In this document: positions 21,201-29,635 of the stretch, piece by piece | Numbering within the stretch: position 1 is the stretch's first letter | Layout: every line of letters begins with the position of its first letter | Assembly: GCA_020634515.1 (NCBI GenBank) | Contig: JACKBL010000005.1 | Span: 372,001 to 436,000, forward strand | From: Ardenticatenales bacterium | GTDB lineage: Bacteria; Chloroflexota; Anaerolineae; Promineifilales; Promineifilaceae | DNA length: 64,000 nucleotides | Direction of reading: 5' to 3' | Notes under the pieces: generated by a model | The model's input: the letters and a program-made list of their open reading frames with translations, nothing else | Database searches by the model: none | Told to the model about the DNA's origin: nothing | Position numbers and translations under genes: made by a program

Positions 21201-24200
21201 TGGTCTGCGGCGTGATTGACGTTTCAATCGCGGGGGCGATTCTGGGGATTCATGCCCCGCTTCCCAGAATGGGTCATAAATATCTCCCCTGTTTCAATCG
21301 CGGGGGCGATTCTGGGGATTCATGCCCCACGTGAAGATGCCTTCATCATGGAAGGCTCGTGTTTCAATCGCGGGGGCGATTCTGGGGATTCATGCCATGG
21401 GGAACGGTAGCCTGATGACGCACGTAACCAGTTTCAATCGCGGGGGCGATTCTGGGGATTCATGCCGCCAAAGACTTCCCGCTCTATGCCCGATTGCCCA
21501 GTTTCAATCGCGGGGGCGATTCTGGGGATTCATGCAAAACGGGCGGGTGTATCGTCTATCTGATGGTAAATGTTTCAATCGCGGGGGCGATTCTGGGGAT
21601 TCATGCGCGACCATTCCCTCTGCGATAGATGGCAAAATGCTGTTTCAATCGCGGGGGCGATTCTGGGGATTCATGCGTGCCGTCCTGAAGCGTGACAAGT
21701 ACCGTTGTACCGTTTCAATCGCGGGGCGATTCTGGGGATTCATGCTCGTTTCCCTCCTGTACCCCTGGTCGGACCCTGCAGTTTCAATCGCGGGGGCGAT
21801 TCTGGGGATTCATGCCGGGGAAAACACCCTGCCCTATAGCAACCAGCGGTGTTTCAATCGCGGGGGCGATTCTGGGGATTCATGCGCTGGATTTATTCAG
21901 TACAACCGGACGGGCCTGTATGTTTCAATCGCGGGGGCGATTCTGGGGATTCATGCAGTACAAGTGACAACCAGCGGATTGCTAAATCTCAAGTTTCAAT
22001 CGCGGGGGCGATTCTGGGGATTCATGCCACCACAAACGAGAAGTTGCCGGCAACAGTCGCGTAGTTTCAATCGCGGGGGCGATTCTGGGGATTCATGCCA
22101 CATGTACCGCTCCCGCGCTGATGACGGCGCGGACAGGTTTCAATCGCGGGGGCGATTCTGGGGATTCATGCTTTCGCGTCACGCAGTACGGCAATGGACA
22201 ACGCCGTTTCAATCGCGGGGGCGATTCTGGGGATTCATGCATAAGAGCAAAGGCAACTAGCGGCAGGGAAGCAGCAGGTTTCAATCGCGGGGGCGATTCT
22301 GGGGATTCATGCATCACGCGGCCACTGTCTGAGTTACGCCAAAAGTGTTTCAATCGCGGGGGCGATTCTGGGGGATTCATGCAACAAACGAAAACACGCC
22401 GAAAAAACTGACTCAAAGTTTCAATCGCGGGGGCGATTCTGGGGATTCATGCCTGTGCCACAATTTTACCTTGCCGCAATTGTGCCAGTTTCAATCGCGG
22501 GGGCGATTCTGGGGATTCATGCGGGCGGCTGTCTGACGGGGCGTTTCGGCTATGTATTGTTTCAATCGCGGGGGGCGATTCTGGGGGATTCATGCTGAAT
22601 AATGTTAAATAGTCAAGTTTATTGGTATAGTTTCAATCGCGGGGCGATTCTGGGGATTCATGCTTTCTCCTGCTGATTGCAGGGATAGAAGAAGCTCGCG
22701 TTTCAATCGCGGGGGCGATTCTGGGGATTCATGCCCGGATAGCTGCCGGCACATCTGGGCGCAGTAGAGTTTCAATCGCGGGGGGCGATTCTGGGGATTC
22801 ATGCCGGGCAGGCCTGGCAGGTGGGGTGGAATGCGGTCGTGTTTCAATCGCGGGGGCGATTCTGGGGATTCATGCTTGTAGCTGATGGCGCTGGCTTCCG
22901 TATCGCGATAGTTTCAATCGCGGGGGCGATTCTGGGGATTCATGCCACTTCCGCCCCCGCCGACATCGTGCAAGCGTGCAAAGTTTCAATCGCGGGGGCG
23001 ATTCTGGGGATTCATGCTTGAAAATGCGGACCTTGCCCTGATGTGCGTACCAGGTTTCAATCGCGGGGGGCGATTCTGGGGATTCATGCGTCCCAAGCAG
23101 CGAAGTTGTTGGAAAAATTTGCAGTTGGGTTTCAATCGCGGGGGCGATTCTGGGGATTCATGCCCAAGTAAGGCCGTCGCCCAGACGGTGGGGAGGTTGC
23201 TATGATAGTTTCAATCGCGGGGGCGATTCTGGGGGATTCATGCCGTTTGCCTACCCCAATTCCGACAGGGGCAGTTCTTGTTTCAATCGCGGGGGCGATT
23301 CTGGGGATTCATGCACGTAACACGGACAGTTGTTTTCAGGCAATCGGCGAGTTTCAATCGCGGGGGCGATTCTGGGGATTCATGCTTTCCGATTTGCTCG
23401 TGGCGGCTATCGGATGCATCGTTTCAATCGCGGGGGCGATTCTGGGGATTCATGCCCCTATGTCTACGCTGTCTGAGACTTCGTTTCCAGTTTCAATCGC
23501 GGGGGGCGATTCTGGGGATTCATGCCCCCAGCAGGTGGCGGAAGGGGGATGAGGAGAGGTTTCAATCGCGGGGGCGATTCTGGGATTCATGCCGCCTGGC
23601 TTGGCGCGTGGATGGCGCGTACTTGCAGTTTCAATCGCGGGGGCGATTCTGGGGATTCATGCCATGCGCGGAGTGTTGGGCGATATTGGGATTGGCAAGT
23701 TTCAATCGCGGGGGCGATTCTGGGGATTCATGCATTCCGGCGCGGTAAGCTATACCGTCACCCTTCACGGCCGGTTTCAATCGCGGGGGGCGATTCTGGG
23801 GATTCATGCGCGCATCTTACACGCGCAAGGAGATGGGATTATGGTTTCAATCGCGGGGGCGATTCTGGGGGATTCATGCCACCATTGATGACGAACAGGC
23901 GGCGTCATGGTATGGTTTCAATCGCGGGGGCGATTCTGGGGATTCATGCGTGCGTGACGGCCCCCGCGAGCGTGGCTGCTCCCGTGTTTCAATCGCGGGG
24001 GCGATTCTGGGGATTCATGCAACATTAAGGGATTGGAGACCACACTTACATTTTACGTTTCAATCGCGGGGGCGATTCTGGGGATTCATGCCCGCCCGAA
24101 AAGGTGGCGAGGATGGTGCGGATGGCTTGTTTCAATCGCGGGGGCGATTCTGGGATTCATGCCCGCCGATTGACGGCGTGAATGAGGAGATATGAATGTT

Positions 24201-26228
24201 TCAATCGCGGGGGGCGATTCTCTGGGGATTCATGCCATTGTCAACAACATGGCAACGGTTGTCAATACAGTTTCAATCGCGGGGGCGATTCTGGGATTCA
24301 TGCTCGCCGTGATGGGCGGCGTGTTTAAACAGGCGTTTGTTTCAATCGCGGGGGCGATTCTGGGGATTCATGCTCTACTCAGAAAGCCCAGCTATGTGCA
24401 AATAATGGTTTCAATCGCGGGGGGCGATTCTGGGGATTCATGCACCTTTCTTGGCAACCTGCCAATGATGAGACCTGGATGTTTCAATCGCGGGGGCGAT
24501 TCTGGGGATTCATGCTGATGGGCGTGCTGGCGTCTCCTTTGTTAAAGCGAATGTTTCAATCGCGGGGGCGATTCTGGGGATTCATGCGTCGTCAAGGGCC
24601 TTGTTACGGCAATCTCATGATGGTTTCAATCGCGGGGGGCGATTCTGGGGATTCATGCCAGATACGGGCGAGGTGAAATCGTTGACGACAAATAAGTTTC
24701 AATCGCGGGGGCGATTCTGGGGGATTCATGCGTCTCTTGCATGGTCTTTTCGTAGTAGACGAAGTAGTTTCAATCGCGGGGGCGATTCTGGGGATTCATG
24801 CGCAGGCTTCCGCCTGCTTGTTCCATCAGAAACGCGGGTTTCAATCGCGGGGGCGATTCTGGGGATTCATGCGCCGATCTCGCTCCCTTTGGGCAGCACC
24901 TGGCGGCTGTTTCAATCGCGGGGGCGATTCTGGGGATTCATGCGTCGCGGGTGATTCCATGACGCCATGGTCGTTTTAGAGTTTCAATCGCGGGGGCGAT
25001 TCTGGGGATTCATGCGCGCCGCCCGTACTGTCATATAGCACGACGGCAACGTGTTTCAATCGCGGGGGGCGATTCTGGGGATTCATGCGTCATCCGTTTC
25101 CTGAAATACATCAAGAGTTGGAGAGTTTCAATCGCGGGGGCGATTCTGGGGATTCATGCTCAGAACTACTGACCATCACAGATTCGCTGCTGGTTTCAAT
25201 CGCGGGGGCGATTCTGGGGGATTCATGCATACCTTTAATCGTGACGTGATAACACGTCACAAGTTTCAATCGCGGGGGCGATTCTGGGGGATTCATGCCA
25301 GTCATGATTCACAGTACTATGAGCCTGTTTGGGAAGTTTCAATCGCGGGGGCGATTCTGGGGATTCATGCGCAGGCGAACCGGCGTTTGACGCTGGTAAG
25401 AGATACGGTTTCAATCGCGGGGGCGATTCTGGGGATTCATGCTGTGGGCGCATATCTGAAAATTACAACGGGGAAAATGTTTCAATCGCGCGGGGGCGAT
25501 TCTGGGGATTCATGCGAGCAGCGGCCCTTCCATCGCCAGACCGCTTAGGGTGGTTTCAATCGCGGGGGCGATTCTGGGGATTCATGCCGACGCTGTACGT
25601 CTGTATGCTTTCGTCGATGCGCCCGTTTCAATCGCGGGGGCGATTCTGGGGATTCATGCCCCGAAAGGGCAAGGAGAAAATCATGAGAAACTGGCGTTTC
25701 AATCGCGGGGGGCGATTCTGGGGATTCATGCCAAATTAGGCTCATCGGCACGACCAACAGCGGCGGGTTTCAATCGCGGGGGCGATTCTGGGGGATTCAT
25801 GCCTGCCATGATGCCCCTTACGGGTCTAGTTCCTGGTTTCAATCGCGGGGGCGATTCTGGGGATTCATGCAATCAGAATCAGATCGCCCGCCGCCGCCAA
25901 CTTTTTGTTTCAATCGCGGGGGCGATTCTGGGGATTCATGCCCGCCCTCTGTAATGGCGACAATCTCACCAATGAGGTTTCAATCGCGGGGGCGATTCTG
26001 GGGATTCATGCCGACCCCGGCTATTGCCGGTGGGTGGCCCAGAACACCGTTTCAATCGCGGGGGCGATTCTGGGGGATTCATGCGGCGGAAGGGGGATAG
26101 GAGATGGCGATGAAAGTGCAGTTTCAATCGCGGGGGGCGATTCTGGGGATTCATGCAAATGGGGTAATTGGCGATGATATGTTTAGTGCGGTGGTTTCAA
26201 TCGCGGGGGCGATTCTGGGATTTCATGC
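12276..26228 (-). CRISPR. Giant type I-D-associated CRISPR array, about 197 repeats
   Basis: Reading through, I counted 197 intact or near-intact repeats and 196 spacers, mean period 71.0 bp. The common repeat is 35 bp: on the plus strand it starts GTTTCAATCGCG, passes a G-tract and CGATTCTGGGG, and ends ATTCATGC. On the minus strand it ends in GATTGAAAC after a hairpin (AATCGC, C-tract, GCGATT), the usual Cas6-type layout with an 8-nt ATTGAAAC handle. Transcription is therefore right to left, away from cas2. Spacers are mostly 33-38 nt; one at about 23164-23207 is longer. No duplicate spacers caught my eye. Repeats vary in G-tract length and include point variants (GTTTCAGTCG at 17044) and a deletion (17821). 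Predicted proteins across this stretch (VSIAGAILGIHA, FQSRGRFWGFM, FNRGGDSGDSC) are translations of the repeat in three frames and are not genes. Confidence 0.99.
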
Positions 26229-26571
26229 CCCCCACTCGATATACAAGATGTGTCCCACTGAGTGTGTCTGATTGGCAAGGAATTGCAAAGTATGTTACAG
26301 GGAATGGCATTTTGGGGCAAGTTTTTGATGGGTTTGTCCCACCGGGTAGGCAGGCGCGAGCGGGGGGGGATGTGTGGTTGTTTTGTTAGTCCGGGGTATT
26401 TGGTTGTTAAGGTTCCGCCCTTTCTATTTATGGAAGGGGCTGGGCCGCGAGCGGGTCCGGTTGTTAGGGGCGGCGCTGAGGCGCTCGCGGGTGAAGGGAG
26501 GGATGTATGAGGGTGTTGTTTCGTGAACGGGTAGGCGGTATGTGGTGGGTGATTTGGACGATGTTTTCCCT
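26229..26571 (-). promoter_or_regulatory. Probable CRISPR leader
   Basis: These 343 bp lie between the cas2 stop and the first (newest) repeat. The last plus-strand repeat at 26194 has a slightly altered end (GGGATTTCATGC). In the array's sense, TTGTATAT (plus-strand 26239-26246) lies about 11 bp before the first repeat and is a candidate -10 box, with no clear -35. No coding sequence is seen. The leader role follows from repeat orientation, closeness to cas1-cas2, and decay at the other end. Confidence 0.7.
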
Positions 26572-26841
26572 TCAGAACAAGTATACCTTATTTTCGGCGG
26601 GGGGGGGACTGCCAATGGTTGTTGTTTTGGCCTGGCAGGTTTGGCATATGTGGTAGATGCGGACGTTGTCTTGGTCTGGTTTGAGGATTTGGTCAAGTTG
26701 GTGACGCAGGGTGATGAGTTCTTTGTCGTTGAGGAAGCATTCGAACATGCTGAATTGGGTCCATTGGCCGTAGCCACAAAGGATTTTGTGGACTTTGGTA
26801 CGGCGGCGGTCGTTGGGGATGTCGTAAGCGATCAGGTACAT
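26572..26841 (-). CDS. cas2: CRISPR-associated Cas2
   Basis: This 89-aa protein begins MYLIAYDIPNDRRRTKVHKIL, the first beta strand of the Cas2 ferredoxin-like fold with the conserved Asp (residue 7). It continues with FSMFECFLND and VRIYHICQTC, also typical. With Cas1 it forms the integrase that inserts new spacers at the leader end. The length is normal for the family. The start has no Shine-Dalgarno; the 20 bp upstream in its sense read CCTCACAACACCTCCC, closer to anti-Shine-Dalgarno. It is separated from cas1 by 505 bp holding octamer repeats and a relic repeat array, which is unusual because cas1 and cas2 normally abut. Confidence 0.97.
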   Translation of the reverse strand: MYLIAYDIPNDRRRTKVHKILCGYGQWTQFSMFECFLNDKELITLRHQLDQILKPDQDNVRIYHICQTCQAKTTTIGSPPPAENKVYLF

Positions 26842-26850
26842 GGGAGGTGT

Positions 26851-26947
26851 TGTGAGGTATGAGGTATGAGGTATGAGGTATGAGGTATGAGGTGTGAGGT
26901 ATGAGGTGTGAGGTGTGAGGTGTGAGGTGTGAGGTGTGAGGTATGAG
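26851..26947. repeat. Octamer tandem repeat (GAGGTATG)n upstream of cas2
   Basis: About twelve units of GAGGTATG or GAGGTGTG lie directly upstream of the cas2 start. They run into a G-rich tract (GAGGGGGGAGGGGGG type) up to about 26985. In the sense of cas2 the unit reads CATACCTC. Confidence 0.9.
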
Positions 26948-27020
26948 GGTGAGGGGGGAGGGGGGAGGGGGGAGGGGGGAGGGGGGATCGGGGAGGCTGC
27001 TGGGGCGAGGCGTTATCGGA

Positions 27021-27276
27021 GTTCTGGCGTCAATGGTTATTTTTGTGGCATATGCTTTGTTGAGTAGGCTGTTCGTGCGAGGGGTTAGCGGAGTTCTGAT
27101 CGCGTGCCACGCGGGAGACGGATGCGGGGTTAGATAGCTCTCTGTAGCATTGTCTGCAGTGGGCGGTTCTGATCGCGTGCCACGCGGGAGACGGATGCGG
27201 GGGGCGGTCCGTGCCAAATGTGTCTGTCAGCGTCGCCAGGTTCTGATCGCATGCCATGCAGGAGACGGATGGGGAG
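27021..27276. CRISPR. Short relic CRISPR-like array between cas2 and cas1
   Basis: A repeat of about 37 bp starts at 27093 and 27166 (identical), with a mutated copy at 27240 and a decayed copy at 27021 keeping only CGGAGTTCTG. The starts are 72, 73 and 74 bp apart, leaving unrelated 36-37-bp spacers. The repeat begins GTTCTGATCGCG, contains the inverted repeat CGCGTGCCACGCG, and ends GACGGATGCGGGG. It differs from the big array's repeat but shares GTT at the start and ATCGCG at positions 7-12. On the minus strand its end is CGATCAGAAC, against CGATTGAAAC in the main array. Strand is uncertain. Inverted octamer arrays flank it on both sides. Confidence 0.75.
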
Positions 27277-27302
27277 GACCAGGTATGCAGCAGGAACTTC
27301 GT

Positions 27303-27346
27303 CTTCATACCTCACACTTCATACCTCATACTTCATACCTCATACT
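27303..27346. repeat. Octamer tandem repeat (CATACCTC)n at the 3' end of cas1
   Basis: Five or so units of CATACCTC or CATACTTC end at the cas1 stop codon. The orientation is opposite to the array at 26851-26947, so the two form an inverted pair around the relic CRISPR repeats. Confidence 0.9.
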
Positions 27347-28402
27347 TTATCTGACGGTGAAGGGGGGGTAGGCGGGAATTTCTTGTTGGAGGGTTTTGGC
27401 GAGGAGGCGGGCTTGGAGTTCGAGGCCGCGGCGGTAGGTGGTTTTGTAGTTGAAGGTGGGATGGGTGATGGTTTCGTCGAAGCGGGCTTCGAGGCGGGTG
27501 AGGAAGGTGCGGCGTCCGTGGTCGCGGAGGCGGTAGGCGCCAAACTCTTCGATGAAGTCTTTGGGCTGGATGGCTTTGGTGTTGAAGAGGGTGAGGACGA
27601 CGGAATCGACGATGAGGGGGCGGAACTCTTCCATGAGGTCGAGGGCGAGGGCGGGTTTGCCGTATTGGCTGCTGTGGAGGTAGCCGATGTAGGGGTCGAG
27701 GCCGACGGTGCAGATGGCGGATGTGACCTGGTGGAGGAGGATGGTGTAGCCATAGCTGAGGAGGGCGTTGACGGGGTCGCGGGGGGGGCGGCGGGTGCGT
27801 CCGCGGAAGAGTTCGGGGGTGTTGAGGAGGTGGGCGAAGCTGTTGAAGTAGAGGGCGGTGGCCTGGCCTTCGTAGCCTTGTAGTTGACCGTAGGCGGAGT
27901 TGGCCTGGGGTTGGGCGGGATCGGGCATGTGGGGGTCGGGGGGGAGTTGGGTGACGGTTTGCATGATTTGTTTCATGCCGGCAGCGGCCTGGGCGAGGTC
28001 GGGGTGTTGGCGTTTGCGGTTGGCGCGGAGGAGCATGGTGCGCATGTTGTGGATTTTGCCGTGGATGAAGGCCTGGACGAAGTGATGACTGCGGTGGGGG
28101 TCGGTGTGGGCGTGGCTTTGGGCGAGGCGGAGTTGGCCGTTTTTGCTGAAGGCGGGGGTGAGGTGTCCCTGGAAGCGGCCATATTGGTTGAGGAAGGTGA
28201 TTTCGGCGTGTTGTTCCATGAGGGCGGCGATGGCGGGGCTGGTGAGGGTGGTGTTGCCCTGGACGACGACGCGTTCGACTTTGCGCAAGGGAACGCGAAT
28301 TTTGCTTTTGGGTTTGTCATCGGTGGCGGGCAGGTGGACGATGAGGGTATCGCCTTCTTTTTTGACGAGGCTTTGGGGTTGGGTGAGGTAGAGGGTTGCC
28401 AT
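27347..28402 (-). CDS. cas1: CRISPR-associated Cas1 integrase
   Basis: This 351-aa protein cuts and joins DNA ends during spacer insertion, as a complex with Cas2. Its metal ligands are readable: Glu178 in GYEGQATALYF, His243 in GYLHSSQYGKP and Glu258 in LALDLMEEFRP. The N-terminal beta domain (MATLYLTQPQSLVKKEGDTL) is typical. I prefer the ATG at 28402 because the family starts at this point; an ATG at 28414 and a TTG at 28423 are alternatives. None has a clear ribosome site, and the upstream region is an octamer repeat. The gene contains a run of eight G on the plus strand (about 27781-27788) in an intact frame, which argues against frequent homopolymer errors in this assembly. Confidence 0.97.
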   Translation of the reverse strand: MATLYLTQPQSLVKKEGDTLIVHLPATDDKPKSKIRVPLRKVERVVVQGNTTLTSPAIAALMEQHAEITFLNQYGRFQGHLTPAFSKNGQLRLAQSHAHTDPHRSHHFVQAFIHGKIHNMRTMLLRANRKRQHPDLAQAAAGMKQIMQTVTQLPPDPHMPDPAQPQANSAYGQLQGYEGQATALYFNSFAHLLNTPELFRGRTRRPPRDPVNALLSYGYTILLHQVTSAICTVGLDPYIGYLHSSQYGKPALALDLMEEFRPLIVDSVVLTLFNTKAIQPKDFIEEFGAYRLRDHGRRTFLTRLEARFDETITHPTFNYKTTYRRGLELQARLLAKTLQQEIPAYPPFTVR

Positions 28403-28423
28403 TTGTAGTTCCATGGTTATCAA

Positions 28424-28477
28424 GGTAGGAGGTAGGAGGTAGGAGGTATGAGGTATGAGTGAGGTATGGGGTATGAG
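28424..28477. repeat. Octamer repeat upstream of cas1
   Basis: Units GAGGTAGG and GAGGTATG fill the short gap between cas1 and the next gene; in the sense of cas1 they read CCTACCTC and CATACCTC. Confidence 0.85.
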
Positions 28478-28852
28478 TCAAGGAGTAGGGGAGAGGAAGG
28501 GGTGGAGGTTTTGCCAGAAGTGGGGGGTAGTGTGGATGCCGGTGAAGTTCATGTCGAGGCGTCCGCTGATTTCCCAGCCTTCGTGGGTGAGTTGGTTGAG
28601 GATGAGGTCGAGGGTGGGTTGGTCGAGGGCCTGGTGTTCCTGGGGGATGGTGGGGCGCAGGGGGTCGGGGTCGCCGTCGCGGGGTTGGTCGTAGACCCAG
28701 GCGATGGGAAGGAGACAGCAGTCGCCCTGGCGGGTGAGGAGGAGGCTGATGAGGCAGCCTTGCTGGTCGGTTTGCAGGTCGAGGAGGCGGGGGCGTGCGC
28801 CACGCCAGTGGTAGATGGGGATGAGGGCGGTGGGAAGGTTTTGGAGGTTCAT
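28478..28852 (-). CDS. Unknown small protein between cas4 and cas1
   Basis: A 124-aa protein starting MNLQNLPTALIPIYHWRG. I do not recognise the family. It is a compact, probably soluble protein with a conserved-looking block GCLISLLLTRQGDCCLLPIAWVYD and a Trp/His-rich end (HEGWEISGRLDMNFTG, HFWQNLHPFL). There is no signal peptide, transmembrane segment or obvious catalytic motif. The open frame extends upstream as PHTSYLI repeats, but those are translations of the octamer array, so I start at 28852. Its position inside the cas1-cas4 block suggests a role linked to adaptation; that is inference from position only. Confidence 0.65.
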   Translation of the reverse strand: MNLQNLPTALIPIYHWRGARPRLLDLQTDQQGCLISLLLTRQGDCCLLPIAWVYDQPRDGDPDPLRPTIPQEHQALDQPTLDLILNQLTHEGWEISGRLDMNFTGIHTTPHFWQNLHPFLSPTP

Positions 28853-28857
28853 AATGG

Positions 28858-28955
28858 AAGGTATGAGGTATGAGGTGTGAGGTATGAGGTGTGAGGTATG
28901 AGGTGTGAGGTATGAGGTATGAGGTATGAGGGATTCATACCCCATACCTCATACT
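28858..28955. repeat. Inverted octamer arrays between the 124-aa gene and cas4
   Basis: About eight units of GAGGTATG or GAGGTGTG (28861-28930) are followed, after GGATTCATACC, by three CATACCTC or CATACTTC units. The two halves are complementary and would form a long hairpin in the transcript between cas4 and the small gene. Confidence 0.9.
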
Positions 28956-29537
28956 TCATACTTTGTTTAGTTGTTGGACTTCGTGGGGGAGGCAGATGGG
29001 TTGGAGGGAGCAGTGTTTGCATTTGCGGGGATCGGAGGTGGGGAGGGGTGTTTGGTTGGTTTGGAGGAGGGCGCGGGCTTGTTGGATGGCGGTTTCGGTT
29101 TGTTGGCGGAGGGTGGGGGTGAAGGGAACGGTGATGCGGCGGCGGGAGCGGTAGTAGAAGATTTCGCCGTGGGGGATGGTGGTGTTGAGCATTTCTTCGA
29201 GGCAGAGGGCCTGGGCGCAGAGTTGGATTTGGTCGTTGTCCCATTGTCCTTTTTGGCCGTGTTTGTATTCGACGGGGATGGGTTGGTTGGTGTGGGGGGT
29301 GTGTTCGATGAAGTCGGCGATGCCGGCAATTTCTAATCGCTCGGACCAGACCCAAACACGGCGGTGGATGGCGCGACCCTGGTCGTCGGTTTCCTGACCG
29401 GGCTGGTCGGCGCGGGTTTGGTGCTGGTATATGCCTTCGAGCATGGGGGCGTTGATGGCGATTTCGCCCTGGACGTACATGTACCAGAAGCGACGAGGGC
29501 AATAGGTGAGTTGGTTGAGGTAAGAGAGGGGGAGCAT
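28956..29537 (-). CDS. cas4: CRISPR-associated Cas4 nuclease
   Basis: This 193-aa protein is the Cas4 exonuclease that trims prespacers and helps choose those with a PAM. The start MLPLSYLNQLTYCPRRFWY is at 29537, and the first cysteine (residue 13) lies in the usual TYCPRRF context. The RecB-like nuclease core is visible in IAGIADFIEH and PVEYKHGQKG. The last three iron-sulfur cysteines are in CKHCSLQPIC near the C-terminus. Upstream PPTSYL residues come from the octamer repeat and are not part of the protein. It lies between a four-helix-bundle gene and a small unknown gene, with cas1 further downstream. Confidence 0.95.
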   Translation of the reverse strand: MLPLSYLNQLTYCPRRFWYMYVQGEIAINAPMLEGIYQHQTRADQPGQETDDQGRAIHRRVWVWSERLEIAGIADFIEHTPHTNQPIPVEYKHGQKGQWDNDQIQLCAQALCLEEMLNTTIPHGEIFYYRSRRRITVPFTPTLRQQTETAIQQARALLQTNQTPLPTSDPRKCKHCSLQPICLPHEVQQLNKV

Positions 29538-29539
29538 GA

Positions 29540-29635
29540 TGTATGAGGTAGGAGGTATGAGGTATGAGGTAGGAGGTAGGAGGTAGGAGGTAGGAGGTAT
29601 GAGGGTGTTCATACTTCATACCTCATACTTCATAC
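29540..29635. repeat. Inverted octamer arrays between cas4 and the four-helix-bundle gene
   Basis: GAGGTATG and GAGGTAGG units (29545-29602) face CATACCTC and CATACTTC units (29608-29635) across the short spacer GGGTGTT. The last units overlap the end of the four-helix-bundle gene and encode its C-terminal residues RYEV plus its stop. Confidence 0.9.

Noticed and set aside
12276..26228. Dozens of open frames of 60-360 aa with repeated FNRGGDSGDSC, FQSRGRFWGFM and VSIAGAILGIHA motifs
   Set aside because: They are the CRISPR repeat read in three frames; the 71-bp period shifts the frame at each unit. No start context or conserved protein features exist.
12276..26228. Several spacers contain a ribosome site followed by ATG (for example near 20120, 24190 and 25680), suggesting selection for gene starts
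   Set aside because: About 7 kb of phage-like coding sequence would contain several gene starts by chance, so no enrichment is shown.
27218..29336. Plus-strand frames opposite cas1 and cas4, rich in Gly, Val and Glu
   Set aside because: They are shadows of strongly biased codon use in the minus-strand cas genes.
26693..29619. N-terminal extensions and frames rich in HTSYLIP and PSSSTPK motifs around cas1, cas2 and cas4
   Set aside because: These are translations of the octamer repeats or of the opposite strand of cas genes; true starts lie further in at family-typical residues.
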